NCBI GenBank assembly: GCA_003134045.1 | Contig: PLAH01000030.1 | Span: forward strand, 15,101 to 56,262 | DNA: 41,162 nucleotides | Reading direction: 5' to 3' | From: Gammaproteobacteria bacterium | GTDB taxonomy: Bacteria; Pseudomonadota; Gammaproteobacteria; Steroidobacterales; Steroidobacteraceae | Part shown: positions 23,210 to 32,101 of the stretch, piece by piece | Layout of the letters: the number at the start of each line of letters is the position of its first letter | Numbering within the stretch: the first letter of the stretch is position 1 | Made by a program: the position numbers and the translations under genes | The notes under the pieces: model-generated | The model's database searches: none | The model's input: the letters and a program-made list of their open reading frames with translations, nothing else | What the model was told of the DNA's origin: nothing

Positions 23210-23854
23210 CTAGAGCTTGCCGTTCGCCGCCGACCATTTGACGGAGAGCTCGATCCCGCTGCCGATGGGAAGGAGCGTCGTCTGCATGTCCGGCAGCGAG
23301 CGGAGGGCCGCGCGGTATTTTCTCACGTCGACGCGGGCTATCACGGGTTCAACCATATTGTCCGCCGCGACGATGCCCTCGTCCGCCAGCTTCGGATAAA
23401 AGGCCCCAAGGCAGGAAACATAAAGCTCCTTCCAGATATCGAGCAGCACCATGTCAAATGGTCCGGCATCGGCATCGAGCAGGGCTACCGCGTCGCCAAG
23501 CCGAAAATCCACGACATTGGAGAGCCCGGCTTTTTCGCTCATCGCGCGCGCGGCGGCCTGCTTGTATCCTGCGAGTTCCATCGTGATGAGTTTCCCGCCG
23601 ACCTGCTTCACGGCGTCGGCCAGGAACAGAGTCGAGTAACCATAGCTCGTTCCCAACTCGAGCACGCGGGCCGGGCGTTTGGCGAGGATCAGGCTATGCA
23701 GAAACGCTCCAACCTCCGGACCGACGGGCAGCAGGAACTCATCGCGGTGCCCGCGCATGTTGCTGCCCAGAGCGGCAGCCTTTGCGTGTTCATCGGCACG
23801 GCGTCGTTCGTATTCGGCGAAGACCTGGGTGGCTGCGGGGCTGGAGAAGTGCAT
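23210..23854 (-). CDS. class I SAM-dependent O-methyltransferase
   Basis: A 214-residue methyltransferase of the O-methyltransferase-3/CCoAOMT-like family. The SAM site is VLELGTSYGYSTLFLADA, followed by KLITMELAGYKQAAARAM, DFRLGDAVALL and FDMVLLDIWKELYVSCLGAF, with VAADNMV after it, all in canonical order. Family members methylate catechols or other hydroxyls with a divalent metal; the target is unknown. ATG 23854 is the start best fitting the family and has AAGG upstream. A longer frame to 23920 runs into a junction region. Confidence 0.85.
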   Translation of the reverse strand: MHFSSPAATQVFAEYERRRADEHAKAAALGSNMRGHRDEFLLPVGPEVGAFLHSLILAKRPARVLELGTSYGYSTLFLADAVKQVGGKLITMELAGYKQAAARAMSEKAGLSNVVDFRLGDAVALLDADAGPFDMVLLDIWKELYVSCLGAFYPKLADEGIVAADNMVEPVIARVDVRKYRAALRSLPDMQTTLLPIGSGIELSVKWSAANGKL

Positions 23855-23997
23855 GGTGCCGGCCTTTTCTGTAACGCAAATCCACGGTGGTAAAGCAGTC
23901 GCCCAGATCCTTTTGGACATTTGCGAATCCGTCGGTGCACGGCATCGTCTGCTCCGAAATCCACGGTCATCATATCTCAGGCAAGAGATTCAATGGC

Positions 23998-24785
23998 GCC
24001 CGGGAGCTATGCGTCGCCGGCATTCCGATGCCGCGCATTCGGATGCTCGATGGGTTCAACGAGGGCTGGATCGAGTTCGAAGGCGGTAACGCCGCGGTAA
24101 TGAAGGGTGAAATCGAACTGACGCCGCCGCCCGCGGGTCCCGATACCTGGCTGTATGACAGCGGCTTCTTCATCCCAGATCCCTGGGCCATGGATGCGTT
24201 CAGCGATATCGATCCGGCCGAGCCATTGTTATTGATCGGCAGCGGCCTGACCACCGTGGACATTGCGCTTCGCCTGCACCAGCAGGGTCACCGCGGTCCG
24301 CTTCTGGCGCTGTCGCGCCGTGGCCTCACGCCGCGCACCCACGCGGCGGGTGGCGCGTGGCCGGAATTCCTGCATGACAAGATCCCGGCGTCTGCACTGG
24401 CGCTGACGAAAATCGTGCGCGATCAAATCGCGCTGGCCGCGTCGCGGGGTATCGCCTGGCAACGCGTGTTCGATGCGGCGCGGCCCGCCGTGCCGAGCAT
24501 TTGGAACGGCTGGAGCCAGTTCAGCCGCCGCCAGTTCCTGCGTCATCTGCGGACGCGTTGGGCGTCGGCCTCGAAACTCGCGATTGCGCCGTCATCGACG
24601 GCGCCGGGAAGGCGTCTTCCTGGTTGTTCGCGCTCGGGCCGCTGACCCGTCCGGCCTGGTGGGAAATCACCGCGGTACCGGAGATCAATCTGCAGATCGA
24701 TCGGCTGGTGGCTCAGTTGAGCAGCCCCGTGACGGCGCATCGGCTGACGGTTGAGGACTTCATGGATATGGGGGGAGGGATTTGA
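23998..24785 (+). pseudogene. NmrA C-terminus fused to a broken FAD/NAD(P)-binding protein
   Basis: The first part (MPRIRMLDGFNEGWIEFEGG, then VMKGEIEL) is the C-terminus of an NmrA-family protein like that at 13.1-13.9 kb. From about 24125, in the same frame, comes a FAD/NAD(P)-binding protein of the HpnW/YdhS-like group: SGFFIPDPWAMDAF, LLLIGSGLTTVDIALRLHQQGHRGP, LALSRRGL, RRQFLRHLR. Near 24555 the frame shifts and about a hundred residues are missing, after which the C-terminal WLFALGPLTRPAWWEITAVPEINLQ ends at 24785. Neither original gene can be functional. Confidence 0.75.
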
Positions 24786-24809
24786 GGCGTGTGGTACGGG
24801 CATTGCACC

Positions 24810-25064
24810 TCATCCTCGAAACGGGCTTGGGGGTTGGGTGTCATCCAATTCATTCGGGAGTTCCTCCTCGTTTTCGTCGAGGAAGATGACTCCTTCGTTA
24901 TCGGCGTCCGGTAGCTCGACGTCGGCCGAGGTTTGAACGCTGGCCAGGGCGAGCCTCAGAAAATCCTCTCTGCGAAGCGCGTTTTCCGAGTCGTACAGAT
25001 CCTCGACTTCCTCGGCCGGCACCTCCACGGTGATGAGCAGCGGCACGATGACGATCAGCTTCAT
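24810..25064 (-). CDS. small acidic hypothetical protein
   Basis: No family recognised. 84 residues; a hydrophobic beta-like start (MKLIVIVPLLITVEVP) followed by a strongly acidic body (EEVEDLYDSENALRRED, DADNEGVIFLDENEEELPNELDD). The hydrophobic run is too short and proline-broken for a clear signal peptide. ATG 25064 follows GGAAAC. Stand-alone between a pseudogene and the flavoprotein gene. Possibly a regulatory or binding protein. Confidence 0.5.
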   Translation of the reverse strand: MKLIVIVPLLITVEVPAEEVEDLYDSENALRREDFLRLALASVQTSADVELPDADNEGVIFLDENEEELPNELDDTQPPSPFRG

Positions 25065-25319
25065 GGTTGTTTCCGTTTTGGTGTTCGGGGTTTGGCGGGG
25101 CGCAGAAATCGGAGTATAGGGCATAAGGTTGCCCTGTCTTCGTATTGCCCGTGTCAACGATGGATGACAAAATGCAACGCTGTATGGGTCGCTTCCTACG
25201 TGCTCGGCTTGGCGACGACCGGGCGCGCGCGCGCTGACCGCGCTTGCCGGGCCTGCGCAGCGTAAAGTGCCGGCTGCTGGTGGCCGGCCATTCAGGCCTG
25301 CATATCCTTAGGGGTTCCG

Positions 25320-27287
25320 ATGAGCGCTGCGGTGAATTCGGTATTTCCTCGCCTGTTCGAGCCGCTGCGGATCCGCGGCTGCACCCTCAAGAACCGCATC
25401 ATGTCGACCGGCCATGACACGACGTTGCCGGTCGACGGTACGGTGAACGATGCGCTGGTGGCCTACCAGGAAGCGCGCGCACGCGGCGGCGTCGGGCTCA
25501 TCGTGCTGCAGGTATCGGGCGTACACGAAACCGCGCGCTATACCAATCATGTGTTGATGGCGACCGACGATGCGGCTATTCCCGGCTATCGACGGCTTGC
25601 AGAGGCGGTACATCGGTTCGACACGGTGCTGTTTGCACAGCTCTTTCATCCCGGCCGCGAAATCGCGGAAGCGGACGGCGGGCTGCTCAGTGTGGCATAC
25701 GCGCCGTCGGCGGTGCCGAATGAGCGGTTCCACGTCATGCCGCGTCCGCTCAAGCCGCAGATGATTCGCGCCATCGTGAATGGCTACGGCGATGCCGCGC
25801 GGCGCATGCAGGCCGCGGGCATAGACGGTGTCGAGATCGTCGCGAGCCACGGCTATTTGCCGTCGCAATTCTTAAATCCGCGCGTGAATCTGCGCGATGA
25901 CGGGTATGGCGGGAATCTCGAGGGCCGTTCGCGATTTTTGCGCGAGGTCATTGCGGACATCCGCGGGAAAGTCAGCGGTCAATTCGTGGTGGGATTGCGT
26001 ATTTCGGGAACCGAAGCGGATGCGAGCGGGTTATCGGAGGACGAGAGTCTCGAGTCGATCGTGCGGGTCGCCGACAGCATCGATTACGTCAACATCACCC
26101 TGGGCAACTCGGCGAGCCTGGGCGGCGCCATTCATATCGCGCCGCCGATGTCGTCGAAGACCTCGTACGTGGCGCCTTATGCCGCGAACGTCAAGCGCCG
26201 GGTGCGGATACCGGTTTTCGTCGCCGGCCGCATCAACCAGCCGCAGGAAGCCGAGATCATCCTCGCGTCCTGTCAAGCCGACGTGTGCGGCATGACGCGT
26301 GCGCTGATCTGCGACCCGGAACTGCCGAATAAAGCCGTGCGGGGCGCTGCGGACGACATCCGCGCCTGCATCGCCTGCAATCAAGCCTGCATCGGCCATT
26401 TTCACAAAGGCTATCCGATCTCCTGCATCCAGAACCCGGTGAGCGGGCGCGAGCTGCGATTCGGCGCACCGACGCCGGCCCCGAAGGTGCGCAAGGTCAT
26501 GGTGGTGGGCGCAGGCCCTGCGGGCATGAAGGCCGCCGTGATCGCAGCTCAGCGCGGGCATGACGTGTCCTTGTATGAAGCCGCGAAACGGCCCGGCGGC
26601 CAGGCACTGCTCGCGCAGCTGCTGCCGGGCCGCGCCGAATTCGGCGGTCTGGTGACCAATTTGCTGCGCGAGCTTGCACAGGCCGAGGTGCGCATACATA
26701 CCGGGATGCGCGTCGATGCCGCGAAAGTGCTGCGCGAGAATCCCGACGTCGTCGTGGTCGCAACGGGCGCGATTCCGTATCGGCCGCCCTTCGAGCGGGA
26801 CGGCGAGTTGCCGGTGGCCGATGCGTGGCAGGTGTTGAGCGGCGCCGCCGAGCCGGGGCATTCGGTGGTGGTCATCGATTGGCGCGCGGATTGGATCGGC
26901 ATCGGGATCGCGGAGCGCCTCGCGCAAACGGGTCGTTCGGTGCGGCTGGCTGTCAGCGGCGTGGCCGTGGGTGAAACGCTGCCGCTGTACGTTCGCGATG
27001 CCGCGGTGGCTTCGCTTCACTCGCTGGGCGTCACGGTCATGCCCTACATGCGCCTGTACGGCAGCGATTCGGACTCGGTCTATCTGCAGCACATCACGAG
27101 CGGAGAGCCGGTGATCCTCGATGCGGTCGACACGCTCGTCCTGTGCACCGGACATACGCCCATCGACGATCTCGCGGATGCGCTCGAGGGTTGCCCGTTC
27201 GACGTGCGGGTCGTCGGCGACGCGGCATCACCGCGCAGCGCCGAGGAAGCCGTCTATGAGGGCATGAAGGCGGGAATGGAAATCTAG
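25320..27287 (+). CDS. NADH:flavin oxidoreductase of the 2,4-dienoyl-CoA reductase type (FMN/FeS/FAD)
   Basis: A 655-residue three-part enzyme. Residues 1 to about 340 form the Old Yellow Enzyme TIM barrel binding FMN (LFEPLRIRGCTLKNRI start, GVEIVASHGYLPSQFLNPRVNLRDD, YGGNLEGRSRF). A [4Fe-4S] site follows: C350, C353, C357, C369 (C-x2-C-x3-C-x11-C). Then come a FAD/NAD(P) Rossmann pair with VGAGPAGMKAA at 396 and the end DAASPRSAEEAVYEGM. Electrons pass from NAD(P)H through FAD and the cluster to FMN and then to an unsaturated bond. It could be FadH or a relative acting on amines (trimethylamine dehydrogenase type) or steroid enones. AGGGG sets ATG 25320. Confidence 0.9.
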   Translation: MSAAVNSVFPRLFEPLRIRGCTLKNRIMSTGHDTTLPVDGTVNDALVAYQEARARGGVGLIVLQVSGVHETARYTNHVLMATDDAAIPGYRRLAEAVHRFDTVLFAQLFHPGREIAEADGGLLSVAYAPSAVPNERFHVMPRPLKPQMIRAIVNGYGDAARRMQAAGIDGVEIVASHGYLPSQFLNPRVNLRDDGYGGNLEGRSRFLREVIADIRGKVSGQFVVGLRISGTEADASGLSEDESLESIVRVADSIDYVNITLGNSASLGGAIHIAPPMSSKTSYVAPYAANVKRRVRIPVFVAGRINQPQEAEIILASCQADVCGMTRALICDPELPNKAVRGAADDIRACIACNQACIGHFHKGYPISCIQNPVSGRELRFGAPTPAPKVRKVMVVGAGPAGMKAAVIAAQRGHDVSLYEAAKRPGGQALLAQLLPGRAEFGGLVTNLLRELAQAEVRIHTGMRVDAAKVLRENPDVVVVATGAIPYRPPFERDGELPVADAWQVLSGAAEPGHSVVVIDWRADWIGIGIAERLAQTGRSVRLAVSGVAVGETLPLYVRDAAVASLHSLGVTVMPYMRLYGSDSDSVYLQHITSGEPVILDAVDTLVLCTGHTPIDDLADALEGCPFDVRVVGDAASPRSAEEAVYEGMKAGMEI

Positions 27288-27302
27288 CGCGGCCCCATCC
27301 GC

Positions 27303-27325
27303 GCTGCCCGCGTCCTTGGGGCAGC
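27303..27325. terminator. hairpin between convergent genes
   Basis: GCTGCCC (27303-27309) pairs perfectly with GGGCAGC (27319-27325), loop 9 nt, in the 66 bp between the convergent flavoprotein and YceI genes. There is no T-run on either side, so it may act bidirectionally with partner proteins or as an mRNA end stabiliser. Confidence 0.45.
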
Positions 27326-27353
27326 CCGGGGCCGGCGGTGGCCTACATCGGCG

Positions 27354-27929
27354 TTACCCGGCTTTGATGGCTTCCACCTGAATGTGCAGGATCACGTCCT
27401 GTTTGAAGCCATATTGCTGCCCATAGTTCACCCCGAAATCCGCCCGGCTGAAGGTGCCCGTGGCGTCGGCGCCGCAGACTTCCTTTTTCAGCATGGGATG
27501 CTGTATGCATTTGAACGAATTGATGGTGAGCGCGACGGGCTTGGTGATGCCGTGCAGCGTCAAATTGCCTGCCACGGTGGTGGGGGCGCCCTTGGCAAAG
27601 CCGCCGAGCGTTCCTTCGTAAACCGCGGTGGGATACTTCACCACGTCGAGCATTTCGGCACTGGACACGTGTTGGTTGAGCTTGTCATGCGCAAAATCGA
27701 TGCTTGCCGTGTCGATGGTGATCTCGACGGTGCCGGTCTTCGCCGCGGCATCCACGGTGACTTTGCCCGACGTCTTCTTGAAGTTGCCGCGCCACACCGA
27801 CAAACCGCCAAAATGATCGGCGTCGAAGCTCGGATGGGTGTGATCGGGGTCGACGTTATAGGTGCTGGGCGCTGCGCTGGCCGCGGCGGCCAGGCTCAAA
27901 GCGGCGAGCGCCGCGTAAAACGATTTCAT
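27354..27929 (-). CDS. YceI-family periplasmic lipid/isoprenoid-binding protein
   Basis: A 191-residue exported lipocalin-like barrel. Signal peptide [16 protein letters not shown] is followed by the family hallmark [19 protein letters not shown], and later [52 protein letters not shown] and [11 protein letters not shown]. YceI proteins bind polyisoprenoid tails such as ubiquinone precursors in the periplasm. The ATG 27929 follows GAGGA, and the signal peptide confirms it. The Cys residues in KCIQHPM...EVCGADA may form a disulphide, common in the gammaproteobacterial branch. Monocistronic, convergent with the flavoprotein gene. Confidence 0.92.
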   Translation of the reverse strand: MKSFYAALAALSLAAAASAAPSTYNVDPDHTHPSFDADHFGGLSVWRGNFKKTSGKVTVDAAAKTGTVEITIDTASIDFAHDKLNQHVSSAEMLDVVKYPTAVYEGTLGGFAKGAPTTVAGNLTLHGITKPVALTINSFKCIQHPMLKKEVCGADATGTFSRADFGVNYGQQYGFKQDVILHIQVEAIKAG

Positions 27930-28082
27930 GACATATTCCTCGGGGCTGGTTGAATGACGGGAAAAGCACGGGCTGCAAGGTCCCATGCTCTTCCTGCCTA
28001 CGAGGATAGGCGAGTCCTAATTCATCGACTAGATGGCATAATTAAGAGACTCTAGTCCAAAATGGCAATGAATCGGGCGCCG

Positions 28083-30131
28083 TCATTGCGCGCTCAATTC
28101 CGCCAGCAGGGATTTCGCGTCATACACCTTGTCGAGCGCTTCGCGAATGATGGCGGGGTGCAGGGCGACCGAGCGGTTCTTGGCGGTGTCGAACCAGTAG
28201 TCGCCTGAAATCGAGTGGATGTTGCCGTCGAACATCAGGCCGACGATGCGTCCCTGCGCATCGATCAATGGGCTGCCGGAGTTCCCGCCGACGATGTCGT
28301 TATTGGTGGCTATGCAAAATGGCGTGCGCATGTCGAGTTGACTCTTGACCTTCATCCAGCTGTCCGGAATCTTGAACGGCGACGTTCCGGTCGCGCGTTC
28401 GAACGCACGATCGAGGTAAGTGAACGGAGCAACCGCAGTGCCATTTTCCATCCATCCTTGCACCGTGCCGTAATTCAATCGCAGCGTGAAGGTGGCATCC
28501 GGATATACGTGCGTGCCATAGGCACTGAAGCGGCCGGCGGCGATCTTCTCCGACGCCGCGGAAATCGGCGCCTCGACTTCATCGTCGAATCGCTTACGCA
28601 GCGCACGCGAATCGCCGTCCACCGTGCGCGCAAGTTCGATCATGGGATCTTGCGACGCCGCGACCGCGGCTTTACCGCCTTCCCAGAGCTGCCGGCGCAC
28701 CGCGGCATCGTCCAACGTGGTCTCCGCCACCAGACGAGCCGCCAGGCTGTCGGGCGAGTCCTGTGCCAGGAGCTGGCGCACCAGCGGATGGTCGGGTCCC
28801 AACCATTCGCGCATGCGCTGGAGCGAGAACGACAGGGTGAGTGCTTCGACCTCCGCATAAATAGGCACGTGCGCATACAGTTGCTGCTCGAGGCGCGGCA
28901 GGGCGGTGTCGGTAAATTCCCGCAATCTCTCGGTGTTGGGCTTCGCTCTTTCGTCGGCGCCGCGTACCAGCAGCCGCGCATAGCGAAACAGGATGCTGTT
29001 GAAGCCGGCTGCGCCTTCGATGAACGTATAGGGCAGATACAGGCCTCGCTCGCGCATGGACGCCGCTTCGATTTCGGCCCATGGATCTGCGCCTGCGAAT
29101 CGTGCATTGGCGCGCAGCGCCGCTTCCTCCGCGCCCTTGCGCGTCATCAATGCATCGTCATGCAGCGCATCGAGCAGCTTGCGCCGCACCTTCAGGCCAT
29201 TCTCGAGGCTGTCCAGCGGGGCTTCCACCAGTTGTTCGTTGGCCGGACTGGCGCGGCCGAACTGAATGTAGCGGCCGCGCAGCTCCGCCGTGCGAAGCAG
29301 TGAATTCGGCAAAGACATGTCGCGTTCGAATTCCAATTGCGACCGTGTCTCCAGGCGCTGCGTCGTGCCCGGATGGCCGGAGACGAACACCAGTTCGTCG
29401 GCTTGCGGACCCGCGAAGTTGATCCGCAGATGGTTCGGCGTCTTGGCGGGTTTGCCATGCTCATAGGCGCGCAGCATGGAGAAATCGAGCGACCAGCGTG
29501 GGAACTGAAAGTTATCGGGATCGCCGCCGAATGCCGCCATGTCGGCCTCGGGCGCGAACACCAGGCGTACATCATCGTAGCGCTTGTACTTGTAGATAAA
29601 GTATTGTCCACCCTCATACAGGGTCACCGCCTGGCACTTGAGCTTGCCCGACTTGAGCTTGGCGCTCGCCTGCTCGCAGGACTGCTCGAGTTGGGTCAGA
29701 ACCTTCTTGCGGGCGTCGTTCGCGGCTTTGTCGTCGAGGCCGCCGATGGCCTTGGCGACGGGCGCCGTGACGTCGTCCATCGCCACCAGTACGTCCGCAA
29801 GCTGCGTGGAACAGCGCCGTTCCGCATTGCGATTTTCCGCTCGAAAGCCGCGATCGAGCAGGCTGTTGTCCTTCGATGAAAGTTCGGCGAGGCAGGATTC
29901 GACACAGTGGTGATTGGTGAGAATCAAGCCGTCGGGGGACACGAACGAGGCCGTGCAATTGGAGAGCCGGAGGGTGGACAGGCGCACGTGCTCGAGCCAC
30001 GCGGGCGTTACTTGCGCTCCATACGTGCTCTGCACGGTACTCGACGGGAAATTATCGAATGTCCACATGCCCTCGTCGCCGAGAGCGGGTACGGACGCCG
30101 TCAACGCCACAATCAACCATAGTATGCGCAT
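28083..30131 (-). CDS. S46-family dipeptidyl-peptidase (DPP7-like)
   Basis: A 682-residue exported serine peptidase releasing dipeptides from N-termini. Signal peptide (ILWLIVALTASVPALG); mature part begins EGMWTFDNFP as in all S46 members. Catalytic His lies in LTNHHCVES (72-79); nucleophile Ser618 in GGNSGSPL; the C-terminal barrel strand GLMFDGNIHSISGDYWFD follows. In S46 enzymes the residue 18 after the catalytic Ser decides specificity: Arg in DPP11 (acidic P1), Gly in DPP7 (hydrophobic P1); here it is Gly636, so DPP7 specificity is expected. Substrate-binding and helical domain lie between. It occurs in Bacteroidetes and in Xanthomonas-related bacteria. Start 30131 fits the signal peptide. 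Divergent from an MFS gene. Confidence 0.93.
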   Translation of the reverse strand: MRILWLIVALTASVPALGDEGMWTFDNFPSSTVQSTYGAQVTPAWLEHVRLSTLRLSNCTASFVSPDGLILTNHHCVESCLAELSSKDNSLLDRGFRAENRNAERRCSTQLADVLVAMDDVTAPVAKAIGGLDDKAANDARKKVLTQLEQSCEQASAKLKSGKLKCQAVTLYEGGQYFIYKYKRYDDVRLVFAPEADMAAFGGDPDNFQFPRWSLDFSMLRAYEHGKPAKTPNHLRINFAGPQADELVFVSGHPGTTQRLETRSQLEFERDMSLPNSLLRTAELRGRYIQFGRASPANEQLVEAPLDSLENGLKVRRKLLDALHDDALMTRKGAEEAALRANARFAGADPWAEIEAASMRERGLYLPYTFIEGAAGFNSILFRYARLLVRGADERAKPNTERLREFTDTALPRLEQQLYAHVPIYAEVEALTLSFSLQRMREWLGPDHPLVRQLLAQDSPDSLAARLVAETTLDDAAVRRQLWEGGKAAVAASQDPMIELARTVDGDSRALRKRFDDEVEAPISAASEKIAAGRFSAYGTHVYPDATFTLRLNYGTVQGWMENGTAVAPFTYLDRAFERATGTSPFKIPDSWMKVKSQLDMRTPFCIATNNDIVGGNSGSPLIDAQGRIVGLMFDGNIHSISGDYWFDTAKNRSVALHPAIIREALDKVYDAKSLLAELSAQ

Positions 30132-30233
30132 GCCAGCCTCTGGGTTCCGACGCGGTCTCCCCCGCTCGGCGAGGCGGCGATTGGGGAGCAAGGACGCTAT
30201 CGGGGTAATTTTATCAAATGACTCGAGCCAAGG

Positions 30234-31556
30234 ATGAATATTCCTACATATCAATTGGCGTTACAATCGATGTCGGATCATCACATCGAAGCGCCCAGCC
30301 CATTGAAGCCAGATAGCAGTGCCGGACCTGCGCCCGAACACCGAGCATTCAAGTCTCTCTCGAGTCGCGATTTTCGGATTTATTTGTTCTCTGCGACTGC
30401 GGCCATGATGGCCGACAACATCGAGCACGTCATCAGCTATTGGGTGATCTTTCAGAAGTTCCAATCGCCGGCGCTGGGCGGATTTGCCGTGATTTCACAC
30501 TGGGTGCCGCACCTGCTCCTGGCCGGATTCAGCGGCGTCCTGGCCGACCGGTTCGATATCCGGCGGCTGATTCAAGTCGGCATGTTCATGCTGTTCGCGG
30601 TGTCGGTCTGCTGGGGCGCGATGTTCCTGAGCGATAGCGTGGCGTTATGGAAAGCCATGCTGTTGTTGGTCGTTCACGGGCTTGCGGGCGTGATCTGGCT
30701 TCCGGCGTCTCAGGTGCTCATCCACCAAATCGTCGATGCCGAGCAATTGCCGAGCGCCGTGCGTTTGAGTGCGACGGGGCGCTACCTGGGTTTTCTGGTG
30801 GGGCCCGCGGTGGGTGGGGCGCTGTTGTTGGCGTTGGGTCCCTCGTATGGCATTTTCGTCAACGCTCTGATCTATGTCCCCCTGTTCGCGTGGATGGTGT
30901 CGGCACCTTACGGCAGGGCTGCCGCCGGCTGGCGTCCGCCGCCGCGGGCGATAAACGGCTTCGCCGACGTTTGGTCGACCATGAAAGTCATCGCGCGCGA
31001 CCGTGTGCTGCTGTCGATGACCGTATTGATCGGCGCCGCGTCCTTCTTCGTCGGCAACGCCTACCAGGCGCAGATGCCGGGTTTCGCGCGGGATCTCGGC
31101 CATGGCCGCGTGGACTTTTCATACAGTCTGTTGTTGGCCGCCGACGCGGCGGGCGGACTTGCGGGCGGCTTGTTGCTGGAGAGCCGGGCGCTGCTGCAGC
31201 CGCGCGCGCGTACGGCGTTCATTCTGGCGATGATCTGGTGCGCCGCTCTCATCGGTTTCGCACAGGCGAACCTGTATGCGGTGGCGATCAGTCTGTTGTT
31301 CGTGGCGGGCTTCGTGGAACTTGCATTCAACTCGATGGCCCAGGCGTTGGTGCAGATGAACGCGCCCAGCGACATTCGCGGGCGCGTGATCGGCGTTTTC
31401 TCGATGTCGGCCATGGGCATGCGTACCTTCAGCGGCCTCAGCGTCGGAATCTTGGGCGCCAGCGTGGGAATTCACAACTCGCTGGCGTTGAGCGCCGCGG
31501 CGCTTTTCCTGTTGATTGCCGTGCTGTTCGCAGCGCGTCAGTTGCGTGCGGCCTGA
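30234..31556 (+). CDS. MFS transporter, EntS-like (MFS_3) exporter
   Basis: A 440-residue inner-membrane carrier with about 12 predicted helices. After a hydrophilic N-terminal 40 residues, the first helix region reads FRIYLFSATAAMMADNIEHV, followed by the loop motif GVLADRFDIRRLI between helices 2 and 3, GRYLGFLVGPAVGGALL in helix 5, and a C-terminal half with MNAPSDIRGRVIGVFSMSAMGMRTFSGL, characteristic of the enterobactin-exporter-like branch. The substrate is not apparent. The start could be ATG 30234 or ATG 30270 (MSDHHIEAP); neither has a strong ribosome site. Only 10 bp separate it from tadA, so the two may be co-transcribed. Confidence 0.87.
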   Translation: MNIPTYQLALQSMSDHHIEAPSPLKPDSSAGPAPEHRAFKSLSSRDFRIYLFSATAAMMADNIEHVISYWVIFQKFQSPALGGFAVISHWVPHLLLAGFSGVLADRFDIRRLIQVGMFMLFAVSVCWGAMFLSDSVALWKAMLLLVVHGLAGVIWLPASQVLIHQIVDAEQLPSAVRLSATGRYLGFLVGPAVGGALLLALGPSYGIFVNALIYVPLFAWMVSAPYGRAAAGWRPPPRAINGFADVWSTMKVIARDRVLLSMTVLIGAASFFVGNAYQAQMPGFARDLGHGRVDFSYSLLLAADAAGGLAGGLLLESRALLQPRARTAFILAMIWCAALIGFAQANLYAVAISLLFVAGFVELAFNSMAQALVQMNAPSDIRGRVIGVFSMSAMGMRTFSGLSVGILGASVGIHNSLALSAAALFLLIAVLFAARQLRAA

Positions 31557-31566
31557 CGAGGTATTC

Positions 31567-32031
31567 ATGTCGCCCAGCGGCTCATCCGGGGATGTGGATT
31601 TCATGCGGCGCGCTCTCGCACTCGCACAGCGTGCGCGCGAGCAGCACGAAGTGCCGGTGGGGGCCGTGGTGGTGCAGGGCGGGGTGGTGATTGGCGAAGG
31701 ATGGAACCGCCCGATCGCCTGTTCGGATCCGACGGCACATGCTGAAATCGTCGCGATGCGCGCCGCGGCGTCGCGGCTGCAGAACTATCGCTTGGGCGGT
31801 GCCACGTTGTATGCAACCTTGGAACCGTGCGCCATGTGCTTCGGCGCCGCGCTGAATGCGCGGGTGTCGAGAGTGGTGTTCGGTGCATGGGATTTGAAGG
31901 CGGGCGCCTGCGGCAGCGTGCTCGATCTGCCGCGAGAAGCGAAGCTGACCCACCGCATCGACGTTTTCGGCGGAGTGTGCAGCGAGGAATGCAGCCAGCT
32001 ATTGAAGAGTTTTTTCGAGGCGCGGCGTTAG
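31567..32031 (+). CDS. tadA: tRNA adenosine(34) deaminase
   Basis: A 154-residue zinc deaminase converting A34 to inosine in tRNA-Arg(ACG), essential in most bacteria. The zinc site is complete: H58 with catalytic E60 (HAEIVAMR), and C88/C91 in LEPCAMCFGA. Other family motifs are VPVGAVVV, LYATLEPC, and the C-terminal tRNA-contact region GACGSVLDLP and HRIDVFGGVCSEECSQLLKSFF. GAGG precedes ATG 31567. It is convergent with mltF, as in many gammaproteobacteria where tadA and mltF are neighbours, which supports a core-genome location. Confidence 0.95.
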   Translation: MSPSGSSGDVDFMRRALALAQRAREQHEVPVGAVVVQGGVVIGEGWNRPIACSDPTAHAEIVAMRAAASRLQNYRLGGATLYATLEPCAMCFGAALNARVSRVVFGAWDLKAGACGSVLDLPREAKLTHRIDVFGGVCSEECSQLLKSFFEARR

Positions 32032-32078
32032 GCGCGCCGCGTCCGCAAGGGCCGCGCTGAAGATCGGGGACGACTCTC

Positions 32079-32097
32079 GCGCCCGACGGATGGGCGC
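32079..32097. terminator. hairpin between tadA and mltF
   Basis: GCGCCC (32079-32084) pairs with GGGCGC (32092-32097), loop 7 nt, in the 70 bp between the convergent genes. The flanks are GC-rich with no T-run; possibly bidirectional. Confidence 0.4.
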
Positions 32098-32101
32098 CGC
32101 G

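Noticed and set aside
26031..27155. Minus-strand frame of about 374 codons opposite the flavoprotein gene
   Set aside because: His/Arg-rich shadow of an unmistakable coding region; no start context or family match.
28215..29303. Long plus-strand frame of about 360 codons opposite the S46 peptidase gene
   Set aside because: It is antisense to a clearly homologous gene, has Arg/His/Gln-rich composition typical of shadow frames in high-GC DNA, and shows no motif.
30647..31690. Plus-strand alternative frame across the MFS and tadA genes
   Set aside because: Spans two real genes out of frame; composition is Gly/Arg-rich and no family is evident.
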